DNA from: Candidatus Dactylopiibacterium carminicum
Lineage (GTDB): Bacteria; Pseudomonadota; Gammaproteobacteria; Burkholderiales; Rhodocyclaceae
DNA: 64,000 nucleotides
Direction of reading: 5' to 3'
NCBI RefSeq assembly: GCF_014736495.1
Contig: NZ_MDUX01000007.1
Span: 1-64,000 of the forward strand
Under the pieces are notes generated by a model. The model worked only from the letters and a program-made list of their open reading frames with translations, did not search any database and had not been told where the DNA came from. How positions within the stretch are numbered: the stretch's first letter is position 1; each line of letters begins with the position of its first letter. The translations under genes were made by a program, and so were the position numbers. Shown piece by piece: positions 8,850 to 19,206 of this stretch.

Positions 8850-8973
8850 AGTGGGGCAGAATCCACAGGCCAAAGGGCATGGCCTCCTTGTATATCCGTT
8901 GGCCGGCTGCCATAAAACAACCTGGATCACCCCTAGTATCTCCCGTTCGATTCGGAAAATAAAGGAACATCAA

Positions 8974-9345
8974 ATGCTGCTGACCAAATCCCAGCTCGCC
9001 AAAGCCAACGAAAAGGAACTCAACCAGGCCGCAGAAGCCATCAAGGCTGAAATCACCAAGCGTGCCAGCAATGCCAAGGAGAAAGTTCTGAAGGAACTCA
9101 AGGCTGTTGCCGCCAAGCATGGCGTATCTCTCGAATCCCTGATCGGAAAGGCCCCGCGTACCGCAGCAAAACCGGTCCGTGGCGCAAAGAAGGCTGGCGG
9201 CAAGACTGGCGCTAAGGTGGCAGCGAAATATGCGAACCCGTCCAATCCCGCACAAACCTGGACCGGTCGCGGCCGTCAGCCGCTGTGGGTCGGCGAACAG
9301 CTGACTGCCGGCAAGAATCTCGAAGATCTCTTGATTGCCAAGTAA
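8974..9345 (+). CDS. H-NS family nucleoid-associated protein
   Basis: DNA-bridging histone-like protein that silences AT-rich genes. The 123-residue product has an N-terminal helical, charged oligomerisation region (about 5-60), an Ala/Lys/Gly-rich linker (about 65-90), and the C-terminal DNA-binding motif YANPSNPAQTWTGRGRQP with the AT-hook-like core. This layout matches the short betaproteobacterial type (BpH3 and Bv3F). The ATG at 8974 has AAAGGA seven to eight bases upstream; the frame open from 8851 lacks a ribosome site and crosses the likely 5' leader. A terminator follows directly. Confidence 0.9.
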   Translation: MLLTKSQLAKANEKELNQAAEAIKAEITKRASNAKEKVLKELKAVAAKHGVSLESLIGKAPRTAAKPVRGAKKAGGKTGAKVAAKYANPSNPAQTWTGRGRQPLWVGEQLTAGKNLEDLLIAK

Positions 9346-9364
9346 TCGAGCCTCTCGGGAATAC

Positions 9365-9393
9365 AAAAAAGCGGCCTTCCGGCCGCTTTTTTT
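9365..9393 (+). terminator. Bidirectional terminator between hns and folB
   Basis: Six A, then gcggcc-tt-ccggccgc... stem, then seven T. It terminates the hns transcript and, from the other strand, folB, which converges here. Confidence 0.85.
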
Positions 9394-9422
9394 CATCCTC
9401 GCACCATCCAAACACGGAAGAT

Positions 9423-9830
9423 TCAGTTGCGCAGCATCCCCATGGGGATCGGCAATCCCGAAAGGCTCTCGCCATTTCTTCCTCGCTCGATATACACCCC
9501 GACACGACGCACATCCTTCATCACGCCAGGCTTTGAAATCGAAACCCGTACCCAGGGCGCCTTGAACTCCTCGAACATCAGCGCCACCACGAATTCTCCC
9601 AGCGTTTCAAGCAGGTTGAACTGGCGCTGCGCCAACACCTCCCGCACCCGCTCGACCACCTGGTCATAACCGATCGTATCCGCGATATCATCGCGCAGCG
9701 CTGCCGTGTCCGGCACGCCGAAAGTCATGTTGATCTCCAGCGGCTGAGGAGCACTACGCTCACGCGGAAATATTCCAACGTTGGCGTCGACCAGCATGCC
9801 TTCAATGAATATGAAGTCCATCCCATCCAT
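9423..9830 (-). CDS. folB: Dihydroneopterin aldolase FolB
   Basis: Folate-pathway enzyme cleaving 7,8-dihydroneopterin to 6-hydroxymethyl-dihydropterin and glycolaldehyde. The 135-residue protein carries the conserved start IFIEGMLVDANVGIFPRER, TIGYDQVVERV and the LLETLGEFVVALMF helix with the active-site glutamate. The closing part has VRVSISKPGVMKDVRRVGV with the catalytic lysine. Two possible ATG codons lie three residues apart; I give the first. The gene is divergent from plsY with a 27-base gap, an arrangement common in betaproteobacteria. Confidence 0.92.
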   Translation of the reverse strand: MDGMDFIFIEGMLVDANVGIFPRERSAPQPLEINMTFGVPDTAALRDDIADTIGYDQVVERVREVLAQRQFNLLETLGEFVVALMFEEFKAPWVRVSISKPGVMKDVRRVGVYIERGRNGESLSGLPIPMGMLRN

Positions 9831-9857
9831 TCATGAAGCCGCAAGGCTCTGTCAATA

Positions 9858-10466
9858 ATGCTGCCGATTCTACTCCTGCTGCTTGCCTACCTCATTGGCT
9901 CGATTCCATTCGCTCTCATTGTTTCCCGTGCCATGGGACTGGCAGATCCGAGGAGTTTCGGCTCGGGGAATCCGGGGGCAACCAATGTGCTACGTAGCGG
10001 CAACAAGACAGCCGCCGCACTGACCTTGCTCGGTGACGCTGCGAAAGGTTGGCTGGTCGTCTGGCTGGTGCGCCATCATGGCGCGGACTGGGGGCTGGAT
10101 GTCTGGACCCAGGCCGGCGCAGCTGTGGCGGTCTTTCTGGGGCATGTGTTTTCGTTTTTTCTGCGTGGCAAGGGCGGCAAGGGCGTGGCAACCGCCGCCG
10201 GCGTGCTTTTCGGCCTGAGCCCTGCCCTGGGAGGCCTAGTGCTCGCAGTCTGGCTCGCCACGGCAATCATCACGCGTTACTCATCACTCGCAGCCATTCT
10301 CGCAGCCGTTTCTGCGCCAGCCCTGACCCACTGGCAAATGGGCGCGGAACACTGGACCACGGCAGTCGCTGCGATGGTGGCTGTCCTCATCTGGCGTCAT
10401 CAGGCCAATATCCAGCGCCTGCTACGCGGCGAGGAAAGCCGTATAGGCCGCAAGAAAAAAACCTGA
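9858..10466 (+). CDS. plsY: Acyl-phosphate glycerol-3-phosphate acyltransferase
   Basis: Membrane enzyme that transfers the acyl group from acyl phosphate to glycerol-3-phosphate, the first step of phospholipid synthesis. The 202 residues form five hydrophobic segments. Signature motifs are [17 protein letters not shown], the glycine-rich [13 protein letters not shown] and the cytoplasmic [16 protein letters not shown]. It converges on tsaD with a three-base gap, so no separate terminator is present. Confidence 0.93.
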   Translation: MLPILLLLLAYLIGSIPFALIVSRAMGLADPRSFGSGNPGATNVLRSGNKTAAALTLLGDAAKGWLVVWLVRHHGADWGLDVWTQAGAAVAVFLGHVFSFFLRGKGGKGVATAAGVLFGLSPALGGLVLAVWLATAIITRYSSLAAILAAVSAPALTHWQMGAEHWTTAVAAMVAVLIWRHQANIQRLLRGEESRIGRKKKT

Positions 10467-10469
10467 GCA

Positions 10470-11498
10470 TCAGCCGATCTCAGCCAATGGCCAGCGCGGG
10501 CGAACGGCAAAAGCGCCTTCGCCTCGCTCCACCTGATGACTTGCGCGCAAACGCATGGCACAGGCAAAGGCGATCATTGCACCATTATCCGAACAGTATT
10601 CCAGCTCAGGGAAATAGACCTTGCCGCCGCGCCGTCCAACTTCTTGATGCAGACGCTCACGCAGACGCGCATTGGCCCCCACGCCCCCCGCAACTACCAG
10701 TTGTTTCAGCCCGGTTTGCTTCAGCGCTTCGCGCGCCTTAACGCATAGCACCTCGACCACGACCTCCTGGAATTCCGCGGCCAGATCCGCCATTTGTTCC
10801 GGCCTGAAATCCGCCCTGCGGGTTGCCGTCAGCACGGCAGTCTTGAGTCCGCTAAAACTGAACATCAAATCACCGGAATGCTTCATCGGGCGCGGCAACC
10901 GGAATTTCCCCGGTACCCCCTGCGTCGCCAGACGAGATAACGCCGGCCCGCCTGGATAGGGCAGCCCCAGCAGTTTTGCCGTCTTGTCGAACGCCTCGCC
11001 GGCGGCATCATCCACACTCTCGCCCAGCAATGCATACTCGCCGACGCCACTGACACGCATCAGTTGAGTATGCCCACCAGACACCAGCAAGGCCACAAAA
11101 GGAAAGACGGGCGCATCGCTGGAGAGCATCGGGGAAAGCAGATGACCTTCCAGATGGTGGATGGGGACAGCTGGAATCTGCAATGCAAACCCCAGCGACT
11201 CCGCTACCGCGGCGCCAACCAGCAGAGCGCCTGCAAGCCCTGGCCCCGTTGTGTATCCGATGGCATCCAGTGCGGTCAGTTCGCACTCGCCTGCCGCCAG
11301 AGTCTCACGGATCAGTGGAACGATGCGACGCACATGGTCGCGCGAAGCCAGTTCGGGCACCACACCACCGTAGGCCGCATGCAGGTCGATCTGGGAAAAT
11401 ACGCGGTGTGCCAGCAGGCCCCGCTCGGTATCGACCAGACCGATACCGGTCTCGTCGCAGGAGGATTCGATGCCGAGAACGAGTAGGGACTTCTTCAT
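10470..11498 (-). CDS. tsaD: tRNA N6-adenosine threonylcarbamoyltransferase
   Basis: Catalytic subunit for the t6A modification at position 37 of ANN-decoding tRNAs, working with TsaB and TsaE. The 342-residue protein opens with [16 protein letters not shown] (nucleotide-binding fold). The metal-binding pair is in [13 protein letters not shown], near residues 110-115, followed by [11 protein letters not shown]. The C-terminal motif is [16 protein letters not shown], then [11 protein letters not shown]. It is divergent from rpsU, the usual arrangement in many proteobacteria. Confidence 0.95.
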   Translation of the reverse strand: MKKSLLVLGIESSCDETGIGLVDTERGLLAHRVFSQIDLHAAYGGVVPELASRDHVRRIVPLIRETLAAGECELTALDAIGYTTGPGLAGALLVGAAVAESLGFALQIPAVPIHHLEGHLLSPMLSSDAPVFPFVALLVSGGHTQLMRVSGVGEYALLGESVDDAAGEAFDKTAKLLGLPYPGGPALSRLATQGVPGKFRLPRPMKHSGDLMFSFSGLKTAVLTATRRADFRPEQMADLAAEFQEVVVEVLCVKAREALKQTGLKQLVVAGGVGANARLRERLHQEVGRRGGKVYFPELEYCSDNGAMIAFACAMRLRASHQVERGEGAFAVRPRWPLAEIG

Positions 11499-11532
11499 GA
11501 CTGCAATTCTACGCTGGGTGTTGACAAAGGGC

Positions 11533-11561
11533 TTGGAATTTCAAGCCGGAACGGATAGACT
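11533..11561 (+). promoter_or_regulatory. Putative promoter of the rpsU-rpoD operon
   Basis: TTGGAA (11533-11538) and TAGACT (11556-11561) are 17 bases apart, in front of rpsU. The imperfect palindrome GGCTTG-gaattt-CAAGCC (11529-11546) overlaps the -35 box. A second -35-like TTGACA at 11521 lies too far from this -10. Confidence 0.5.
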
Positions 11562-11600
11562 AGCGAGTTTTCCCATAGTCTGTCCAGCAAGGAATACAGA

Positions 11601-11813
11601 ATGCCTGGTGTACGCGTCAAGGAAAACGAGCCGTTTGAAGTCGCCATCCGCCGCTTCAAGCGCACCATTGAGAAGGCCGGCACGCTGACCGAACTGCGTG
11701 CTCGCGAGTTCTACGAAAAGCCCACGGCCGAGCGCAAGCGCAAGAAGGCCGCCGCAGTGAAGCGCCTGCACAAGCGCCTGCGCAGCCAGACCCTGCCGCC
11801 GAAGCTGTACTGA
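11601..11813 (+). CDS. rpsU: 30S ribosomal protein S21
   Basis: Small basic ribosomal subunit protein involved in start-site selection on mRNA. The 70-residue product is typical: [21 protein letters not shown], then [25 protein letters not shown] and a lysine/arginine-rich tail. It opens the macromolecular synthesis operon rpsU-yqeY-dnaG-rpoD; a terminator-like hairpin behind it would let S21 mRNA be made in excess. Confidence 0.96.
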   Translation: MPGVRVKENEPFEVAIRRFKRTIEKAGTLTELRAREFYEKPTAERKRKKAAAVKRLHKRLRSQTLPPKLY

Positions 11814-11861
11814 TCGGCCGGGGCCGCCCGTCGGCCCTCAGCACGATTTGCTGGATGCAAG

Positions 11862-11893
11862 ACCCGGAGCCTAACCAGGCGGCCGGGTTTTTG
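11862..11893 (+). terminator. Terminator-like hairpin behind rpsU
   Basis: A stem (acccgg and gcct pairing with aggc and ccgggt around aacc) is followed by a T run. As in the E. coli rpsU-dnaG-rpoD operon it may be a partial terminator, since yqeY and dnaG follow on the same strand. Confidence 0.6.
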
Positions 11894-11916
11894 TGTTTTG
11901 CCCTACCGGAGAAATC

Positions 11917-12363
11917 ATGAGTCTCAAGGAACGCATCTCGGAAGACATAAAGGCCGCCATGCGCGCCAAGGAAAGCGCGAAACTCGGCACCATCCGCCTG
12001 TTGCTGGCCGCCATCAAGCAACGGGAAGTCGACGAAAGGATCACGTTGGATGATGCTGCAATCCAGGTCGTCATCGACAAGCTAATCAAACAGCGCCGCG
12101 ATTCCGTAAGCCAGTATGAAGCTGCCGCCCGCCTAGGTCTGGCCGACGCAGAGCGCGCCGAGATCGAAGTGCTCAAAGCCTACATGCCTGCCGCACTTTC
12201 CGATGCGGAGATCGACGCCGAGATTGCCGCAGCCATTACAGCGACTGGTGCCGCCAGCCCGGCCGACATGGGCAAGCTGATGGGCGTGCTCAAACCGAAG
12301 CTTGCAGGCCGCGCGGACATGACTGCCGTATCGGCCAAGGTGAAGGTGGCGCTAGCAAAATAA
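11917..12363 (+). CDS. yqeY: GatB/YqeY domain-containing protein
   Basis: Small helical protein of the YqeY family, related to the C-terminal tRNA-binding domain of GatB; exact function is not established. The 148-residue sequence starts MSLKERISEDIKAAMRAKES and has the conserved KQREVDERITL and VLKAYMPAALSDAEI segments. The start at 11917 has CCGGAG seven bases upstream. Its place between rpsU and dnaG is common in beta- and gammaproteobacteria. Confidence 0.92.
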   Translation: MSLKERISEDIKAAMRAKESAKLGTIRLLLAAIKQREVDERITLDDAAIQVVIDKLIKQRRDSVSQYEAAARLGLADAERAEIEVLKAYMPAALSDAEIDAEIAAAITATGAASPADMGKLMGVLKPKLAGRADMTAVSAKVKVALAK

Positions 12364-12448
12364 ACGCAGCGGTACATACAACAAGTGGATGGCGAGACCC
12401 CTTCGGCCTCACATACCGCTGGCTGTGCAGCCCGCATCACTCGCCGTC

Positions 12449-14236
12449 ATGATCCCCGAATCCTTCATTCAGGAAGTTCTGGCCAGAACCGACATCGTCG
12501 GCCTGATCGAACGTTACGTGCCTCTCAAGAAAGGCGGAGCCAATTACATGGCCTGCTGCCCTTTCCACAACGAGAAGAGCCCGTCGTTCACGGTCAGCCC
12601 GACGAAGCAGTTCTACCACTGCTTCGGCTGCGGCGCGCACGGCACAGCCGTCGGCTTCCTGATGGAGTATTGCGGCATGTCCTTCCGCGATGCCATTACG
12701 GATCTCGCCCAGCAGGCCGGCCTGCAGCTGCCCGCAGAAAATGCGCCGCAGGTCGGCCGCAGCCAGCTGTCCTCGCTACACGAGGCCACGGAGCGCGCCA
12801 CGCGCTATTTCCGTGACCAGCTGCGCCACGCACCGCAGGCCATCGAATACCTGCGCCAGCGCGGCCTGACCGGAGAGATCGCCAAACGCTTTGCCATCGG
12901 TTACGCACCGGACGACTGGAACGCCTTGCGCCAGACCTTCGGCAGCGATTACGACAGCCCCGCACTGCTCGAAGCCGGCCTGGTGATCCAGAACGACACA
13001 GGTCGCCGCTACGACCGTTTCCGCGACCGCATCATGTTCCCCATCCAGGATCAGCGCGGCAACATCATCGGCTTCGGTGGGCGCGTGCTCGGCCAAGGCG
13101 AGCCGAAGTACCTGAACTCTCCCGAAACTCCACTCTTCGACAAGGGCCGCGAGCTTTACGGCCTGTTCGGCGCACGTCAGGCCATTCGCGAAAGTGGCGT
13201 GGTCGTGGTGGTGGAAGGCTACATGGACGTCGTAGCGCTGGCGCAATACGGTTTTGGATCCGCAGTGGCTACACTCGGCACGGCCACTACGGCGACGCAC
13301 ATCCAGAAACTGTTCCGCCAGTCAGAAAAGGTGGTGTTCTGCTTCGATGGTGACAACGCTGGCCGCAAAGCCGCCCGTCGAGCACTGGAGAACAGCCTCG
13401 ACCAACTCGCGGATGACCGCGAAGTGCGCTTCCTGTTTCTGCCACCCGAACACGATCCGGACAGCTACATCCGCGCGGAAGGGCTGGAAGCATTCCAACG
13501 CGCGGTACACGACGCCATGCCGCTGTCTGAATTCCTGCTGCGCGAGCTGCGCGGCGATCTGAATCTCAGCATCCCCGAGGATCGGGCCAAACTGGTTCAC
13601 GAAGCCAAGGCCCTGATCCCGCGCATCAGCGCACCAATACTGCAACTGCAGACACTGCGCCTACTGGCCGACGACGCACAGATGGACCAGACAGAAGTCG
13701 CTCGCGCCCTGGGGTTACGCGCACCAGCCCGCGAGGGAGGCAAGAAACGCACGGCGCCACGCCCTAGCGGGCCCCGCAAGCCTCCCACCAGCCCGCAGCG
13801 CGGGCTGCTTCGCCTGCTCGCCAGCCGGCCACGACTGATGGACAGACTGCCTGGCGACATCGCCGAGCTCGTCGGCGAAGGCCTCGAAGGCGGCTTGCTG
13901 CAAGCGATGCGCGACATCCACGACCACCACGATCTCGACGGTGCTGCGCTGGCTGCGCTCTATCAATCCAGCGAAGACGAAAACCGACGCACGCTGCTTG
14001 CCGAGTTGCTGAGTGGCGAGGATCTGCTTCCTGAGCAAGAAGCAGACCCCCAACTGGAAGAGCAGGAACTACTTGGTTTCGTCACTAGTTTGCGTGTCGC
14101 AAGCCTGGATCAGCGCTTCGCCGCGCTGCAGCAGCGCCTGGCCGCCGGAGAGCGCCTGAGCACCGAGGAAATGCGCGATTACGCAACGCTTCCCGCGCAA
14201 AAACAGAAGCTTAGAGCTGGACAAAAACCCGTCTGA
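12449..14236 (+). CDS. dnaG: DNA primase
   Basis: Synthesises RNA primers for replication. The 595-residue protein has the N-terminal CHC2 zinc domain with Cys37, His40 and the FYHCFGCGAHG pair. The TOPRIM catalytic core (about residues 170-350) includes RIMFPIQDQRGNIIGFGGR, VVVEGYMDVVAL and CFDGDNAGRKAA. A C-terminal helicase-binding region comes after a basic linker near residue 430. The start at 12449 (MIPESFIQ) is the family start; twenty extra codons upstream are open but not conserved. It is followed by rpoD after 52 bases. Confidence 0.95.
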   Translation: MIPESFIQEVLARTDIVGLIERYVPLKKGGANYMACCPFHNEKSPSFTVSPTKQFYHCFGCGAHGTAVGFLMEYCGMSFRDAITDLAQQAGLQLPAENAPQVGRSQLSSLHEATERATRYFRDQLRHAPQAIEYLRQRGLTGEIAKRFAIGYAPDDWNALRQTFGSDYDSPALLEAGLVIQNDTGRRYDRFRDRIMFPIQDQRGNIIGFGGRVLGQGEPKYLNSPETPLFDKGRELYGLFGARQAIRESGVVVVVEGYMDVVALAQYGFGSAVATLGTATTATHIQKLFRQSEKVVFCFDGDNAGRKAARRALENSLDQLADDREVRFLFLPPEHDPDSYIRAEGLEAFQRAVHDAMPLSEFLLRELRGDLNLSIPEDRAKLVHEAKALIPRISAPILQLQTLRLLADDAQMDQTEVARALGLRAPAREGGKKRTAPRPSGPRKPPTSPQRGLLRLLASRPRLMDRLPGDIAELVGEGLEGGLLQAMRDIHDHHDLDGAALAALYQSSEDENRRTLLAELLSGEDLLPEQEADPQLEEQELLGFVTSLRVASLDQRFAALQQRLAAGERLSTEEMRDYATLPAQKQKLRAGQKPV

Positions 14237-14288
14237 GAACCTAGAATTTACGGTTTTCCCGAATTAACGCCCTTGAACCGAGGAACAG

Positions 14289-16283
<1,995 letters not shown>

Positions 16284-16317
16284 ACCGTTCCACCGCCCGC
16301 GCCTGTGCGCGGGCGTC

Positions 16318-16600
16318 GGGCCTCTAGCTCATGCCTGGTTAGAGCAGCGGACTCATAAAATTTGTGCCGTACGTGTGGAAACTGCGTACGGGATGGCGTC
16401 AAATTCGGCGAAACCTAAGTGCGGCAACGCATACGGCAACACCGAGCCAAGCTTCGATGCGCAAGCATCGTTGAAGGTGTAGAGACTAGACGGCGCCCAC
16501 CTACAGCGAAAGCCATGGTGAAGGCATAGTCCAGGGAGTGGCGAAAGCCACACAAACCGGAATCCGTTGGTGCCGAGTTCGACTCTCGGGGGGCCCACCA
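16318..16600 (+). tRNA. tRNA-Ile (CAU) interrupted by a group I intron
   Basis: The two exons, 16318-16356 and 16561-16600, join to a complete cloverleaf. The acceptor is GGGCCTC/GGGGCCC with discriminator A and encoded CCA. The D arm is GCTC/GAGC, the anticodon stem GCGGA/TCCGT with loop CTCATAA, and the T arm CCGAG/CTCGG. The anticodon CAT, the location behind rpoD and the intron point to the minor isoleucine tRNA whose C34 is changed to lysidine by TilS, rather than methionine. A typical elongator tRNA-Met is present separately at 32.7 kb. The intron interrupts the loop directly behind the anticodon, so splicing is needed for function. Confidence 0.93.
16357..16560 (+). ncRNA. Self-splicing group I intron in the tRNA-Ile anticodon loop
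   Basis: The 204-nt intron strongly resembles the 205-nt Azoarcus tRNA-Ile ribozyme, from memory of that sequence. The guide GTG at 16364-16366 can pair with the anticodon CAT, putting the G-U wobble at the 5' splice site. Core segments are recognisable in order: TCAAATTCGGCGAAACCTAAG (J3/4 to P6 side), GGTGTAGAGACTAGACGG (P3/P7) and the closing P9 part, ending in CCGG with the terminal G at 16560. Peripheral stems P2, P5, P6 and P8 differ in sequence but keep pairing. No endonuclease gene is inside. Confidence 0.93.
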
Positions 16601-16632
16601 AAAACAAGTAGCAGAACGTATCAAAACCTCTC

Positions 16633-16659
16633 AAAAGCCTGCACAATGCGGGCTTTTTC
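16633..16659 (+). terminator. Terminator behind tRNA-Ile
   Basis: aaaagcctgca-caa-tgcgggcttttt forms a ten-pair stem with a T run, 33 bases behind the tRNA CCA end. It ends the rpoD/tRNA transcript and faces the convergent lacI-type gene. Confidence 0.8.
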
Positions 16660-16687
16660 TTTGTCAGCCACCGATAACGACCCACGC

Positions 16688-17695
16688 TCAGACCCTGCCC
16701 AGCTGCGTCGACGCACGCACAAGTAGGCGCGGCTCCAGGTATTCGACCGTCGGGCTGTAGTCCCCACTCTGGATGGCACGATGCAGGCGCTCCAGCGAAT
16801 GGCCGCCCAGATCTTCGCTGCGCATGTCCACAGTAGTCAGCGATGGCGTGACGTAGCGCGACACCGGAATGTTGTCGAAGCCGGCGAGCAGGATGTCGTC
16901 AGGCACCCGTACGCCCAGCGCGCACAAACCGTGCAGCAGGCCGATGGCGATCATGTCGTTGTAGCAGACGATGGCGTCGGTCTTGTAGTCGTCGTAGACG
17001 AGGCTCGCAGCAATCGCCTCGCCGGCCTCCATTGTCTGCGTATCGACGCTGAGCTCGCGCACCTCCGCACCGTTCGCCAGCTCACGCAACGCATTGACAC
17101 GGTCGGCATTCCAGATCGACTTGCCGTAACCCACATAGGTGATGCGCTGACGCCCTGCTTCCAGGACGTGGCGACCTAACAGCAACGCTGCTTCCCAGCC
17201 ACGAATCTGGATCGAAGGCGAAGGCGGTGGCGCCCCCGGCTCGTGCAGGGTCTGGCCGAACAGCACCGCTGGTTTGCCCAGCTGCAGCGGCAGGTCGCGT
17301 GCTGCTTCCGGCAAACGCAGGCTGAGGATCAGCCCATCGACACGCCGGGCCAGATCATCGATGGTCTGCTGTGCGTGCGACACATCCTCCTTCAGATCCA
17401 CCACGATCAGGTTGTAACCATGCGCCTGTGCCCTGATGCTGGCGCCGTGGACGATATTGGTGAAGTGCGGGTTGCGGATATCCAGCACCACCAGACCGAT
17501 GGAGCCGAACAGGCCTGTGGCCATGCTGCGCGCCCCTGGATTCTGACGATAGTTCAGGGCCACGATGGCCTCGCGCACACGCGCCTCGACCTCCGGCTTG
17601 AACTGGTAGCGGCGGTTGAGAATCATCGAGACGGTGGCAGTCGACACGCCGGCAGCGGCAGCAACATCCTTCAAGGTAGCGGGTCGTTTTGACAT
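16688..17695 (-). CDS. LacI-family transcriptional regulator
   Basis: Sugar-responsive repressor, presumably for the divergent uronate operon starting at 18.2 kb. The 335-residue protein has the N-terminal helix-turn-helix (TLKDVAAAAGVSTATVSMILN, about 7-27), the hinge helix region near 50-60, and a periplasmic-binding-like effector domain. The latter includes GLVVLDIRNPHFTNI, DGLIL and the LLAGFDNIPVSRYVTPSLTTVD core. It ends close behind the tRNA terminator, converging with rpoD. Ligand cannot be read from sequence; a uronate or KDG-type inducer is inferred from the neighbours. Confidence 0.9.
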   Translation of the reverse strand: MSKRPATLKDVAAAAGVSTATVSMILNRRYQFKPEVEARVREAIVALNYRQNPGARSMATGLFGSIGLVVLDIRNPHFTNIVHGASIRAQAHGYNLIVVDLKEDVSHAQQTIDDLARRVDGLILSLRLPEAARDLPLQLGKPAVLFGQTLHEPGAPPPSPSIQIRGWEAALLLGRHVLEAGRQRITYVGYGKSIWNADRVNALRELANGAEVRELSVDTQTMEAGEAIAASLVYDDYKTDAIVCYNDMIAIGLLHGLCALGVRVPDDILLAGFDNIPVSRYVTPSLTTVDMRSEDLGGHSLERLHRAIQSGDYSPTVEYLEPRLLVRASTQLGRV

Positions 17696-18167
17696 GACGG
17701 ATCCGTGGGTAAACCAAAGCCGAGAGGGTTACTGCACGGCTGACGAAGTTCGTACCGCATTTTGCCAGTCACCGATCCAAAACGGCGGACAGAAGGACGA
17801 TTCACGGCAGGAAACTCTTGCTCCAAAAGATCGATTATTGATGGCCTTAAATAAATCAGGCGACACACTCTCCAGCCCCCTAAAAAGACAACCAGGGCTC
17901 TGGAAAAACATCACTACATGCAGCGAAACACTCATCTAACCAGATGATTTATATGACAGTACAGATACATAAAGCAAGTAAACACGCTTCACACAAACAG
18001 ACCTAACGATGCCAAACACATTCGTTGATTCACATCAAGCAGGCTGAATCTTGTTGGTAAACCCTAGCTTTATCTCTGGAAATTGAAGCTCTTTAATTGC
18101 TCTCGACCAAGCTTCCAGATGCCCGGTATCGGCGAGGCGTGGCCATCCACCAAAAAGGAGAGCAGAC
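17696..18167. promoter_or_regulatory. Divergent control region between lacI-type gene and TRAP operon
   Basis: This 472-base gap holds no gene. The middle (about 17830-18090) is distinctly AT-rich and must contain promoters and operators for both directions. Short palindromic stretches such as TTGATTCACATCAA (about 18023-18036) are visible, but I cannot assign a LacI-type operator with confidence. Confidence 0.5.
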
Positions 18168-19139
18168 ATGAAGACGAAACAAGTGGCCGTCGTTGCGACG
18201 CTGTGCGCGACGATCTTCGCGGGCGCAGCCCAGGCACGCGATTTCCGTTCGGCGGACGTGCACCCGCGCGACTATCCGACCGTCCAGGCGGTCGAATACA
18301 TGGGCAAGATCCTGCAGGAGAAGACCAAGGGCAAATACGGCGTGAAGGTCTTCGTCAACAGCACGCTGGGCTCGGAGAAAGATGTGGTCGAGCAGGTGAA
18401 GATCGGCACGCTGGATATGTCGCGCCTGAGCATCAGCACCTTCCATGGCATCGTGCCGGAAACGCAGGTCCCTTCCTTCCCGTTCATCTTCCGCGACAAC
18501 GCGCACTTCCAGAAAGTGATCCGTGGCCCGGTCGGCGACGAACTGCTGGCCAGCTTCGAGAAGGCCGGCTTCATCGGCCTGGCGCTGTATGACGCCGGCG
18601 CCCGCTCGGTGTACGCGAAGAAACCCGTACGCACGCCCGCCGACATGAAGGGGCTGAAGATCCGCGTGATCTCGTCCGACCTCTTCGTGAGCATGATCCA
18701 GGCACTGGGTGGCTCGCCCATCCCCATCCCGACCGCCGAGGTCTACACCGCGCTGCGCACCGGTCTGGTCGAGGCCGCCGAAAACAACTATCCAACCTTC
18801 GAAACCGCACGCCACTACGAAGTGGCCACCTTCTTCAGCGAAATCCAGCACACCCGCATTCCGGAAGTGGTGGTGTTCTCCAAGAAGGTGTAGGACACGC
18901 TGCCCGCCGAGGAGCAGAAAATCATCCGTGAAGCCGCCAAGGCCTCGGTGGATTACTACCAGAAGCTGTGGGACGCCAAGATGGAAGCGTCCAAGAAGAT
19001 CCTCACCGATGCCAAGGTCACCTTCGTCAATGACGTGGACCACAACGCCTTCGTGGCGCTCGAAAAGCCGGTGTGGGACAAGTTCTCCACCACTCCCCAG
19101 GCAAAGGAACTCGTGAAGAAGATCGTCGAGGTCAAGTAA
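18168..19139 (+). pseudogene. dctP: TRAP binding protein DctP, interrupted by an amber stop
   Basis: Second TRAP binding protein. It has a signal peptide (MKTKQVAVVATLCATIFAGAA, then QARD), the carboxylate-binding KIRV motif and the EAAENNYPTF segment. At 18891-18893 a TAG interrupts the frame after VVFSKKV; the same frame goes on with DTLPAEEQKIIREAAK to a normal end at 19139. Without the stop the protein has 323 residues, exactly the length of the first DctP. Homologues read SKKVWDTL here, so TGG to TAG is likely. The truncated 241-residue product lacks the last helices. The ATG at 18168 follows GGAGAGCAGAC. It opens the operon for uronate uptake and breakdown. Confidence 0.88.
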
Positions 19140-19172
19140 CGCGTCTTTGTGGGCCTCACGGCCCGGATGAAA

Positions 19173-19194
19173 GGGAGGTGCTCCGGCACCTCCC
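19173..19194 (+). other. Strong hairpin between dctP and dctQ
   Basis: gggaggtgc-tccg-gcacctccc is a perfect nine-pair stem with a four-base loop directly upstream of the dctQ ribosome site GGGGAG. No T run follows, so it is more likely an mRNA-stabilising element for dctP than a terminator. Confidence 0.65.
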
Positions 19195-19206
19195 GGGGAG
19201 AAACGG

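Noticed and set aside
16318-16600. Reading the split CAU tRNA as initiator or elongator methionine tRNA.
   Set aside because: The acceptor starts with a normal G1-C72 pair, unlike initiator tRNA, and an elongator tRNA-Met exists at 32715-32791. Position behind rpoD and the intron type match the known tRNA-Ile(CAU) case.
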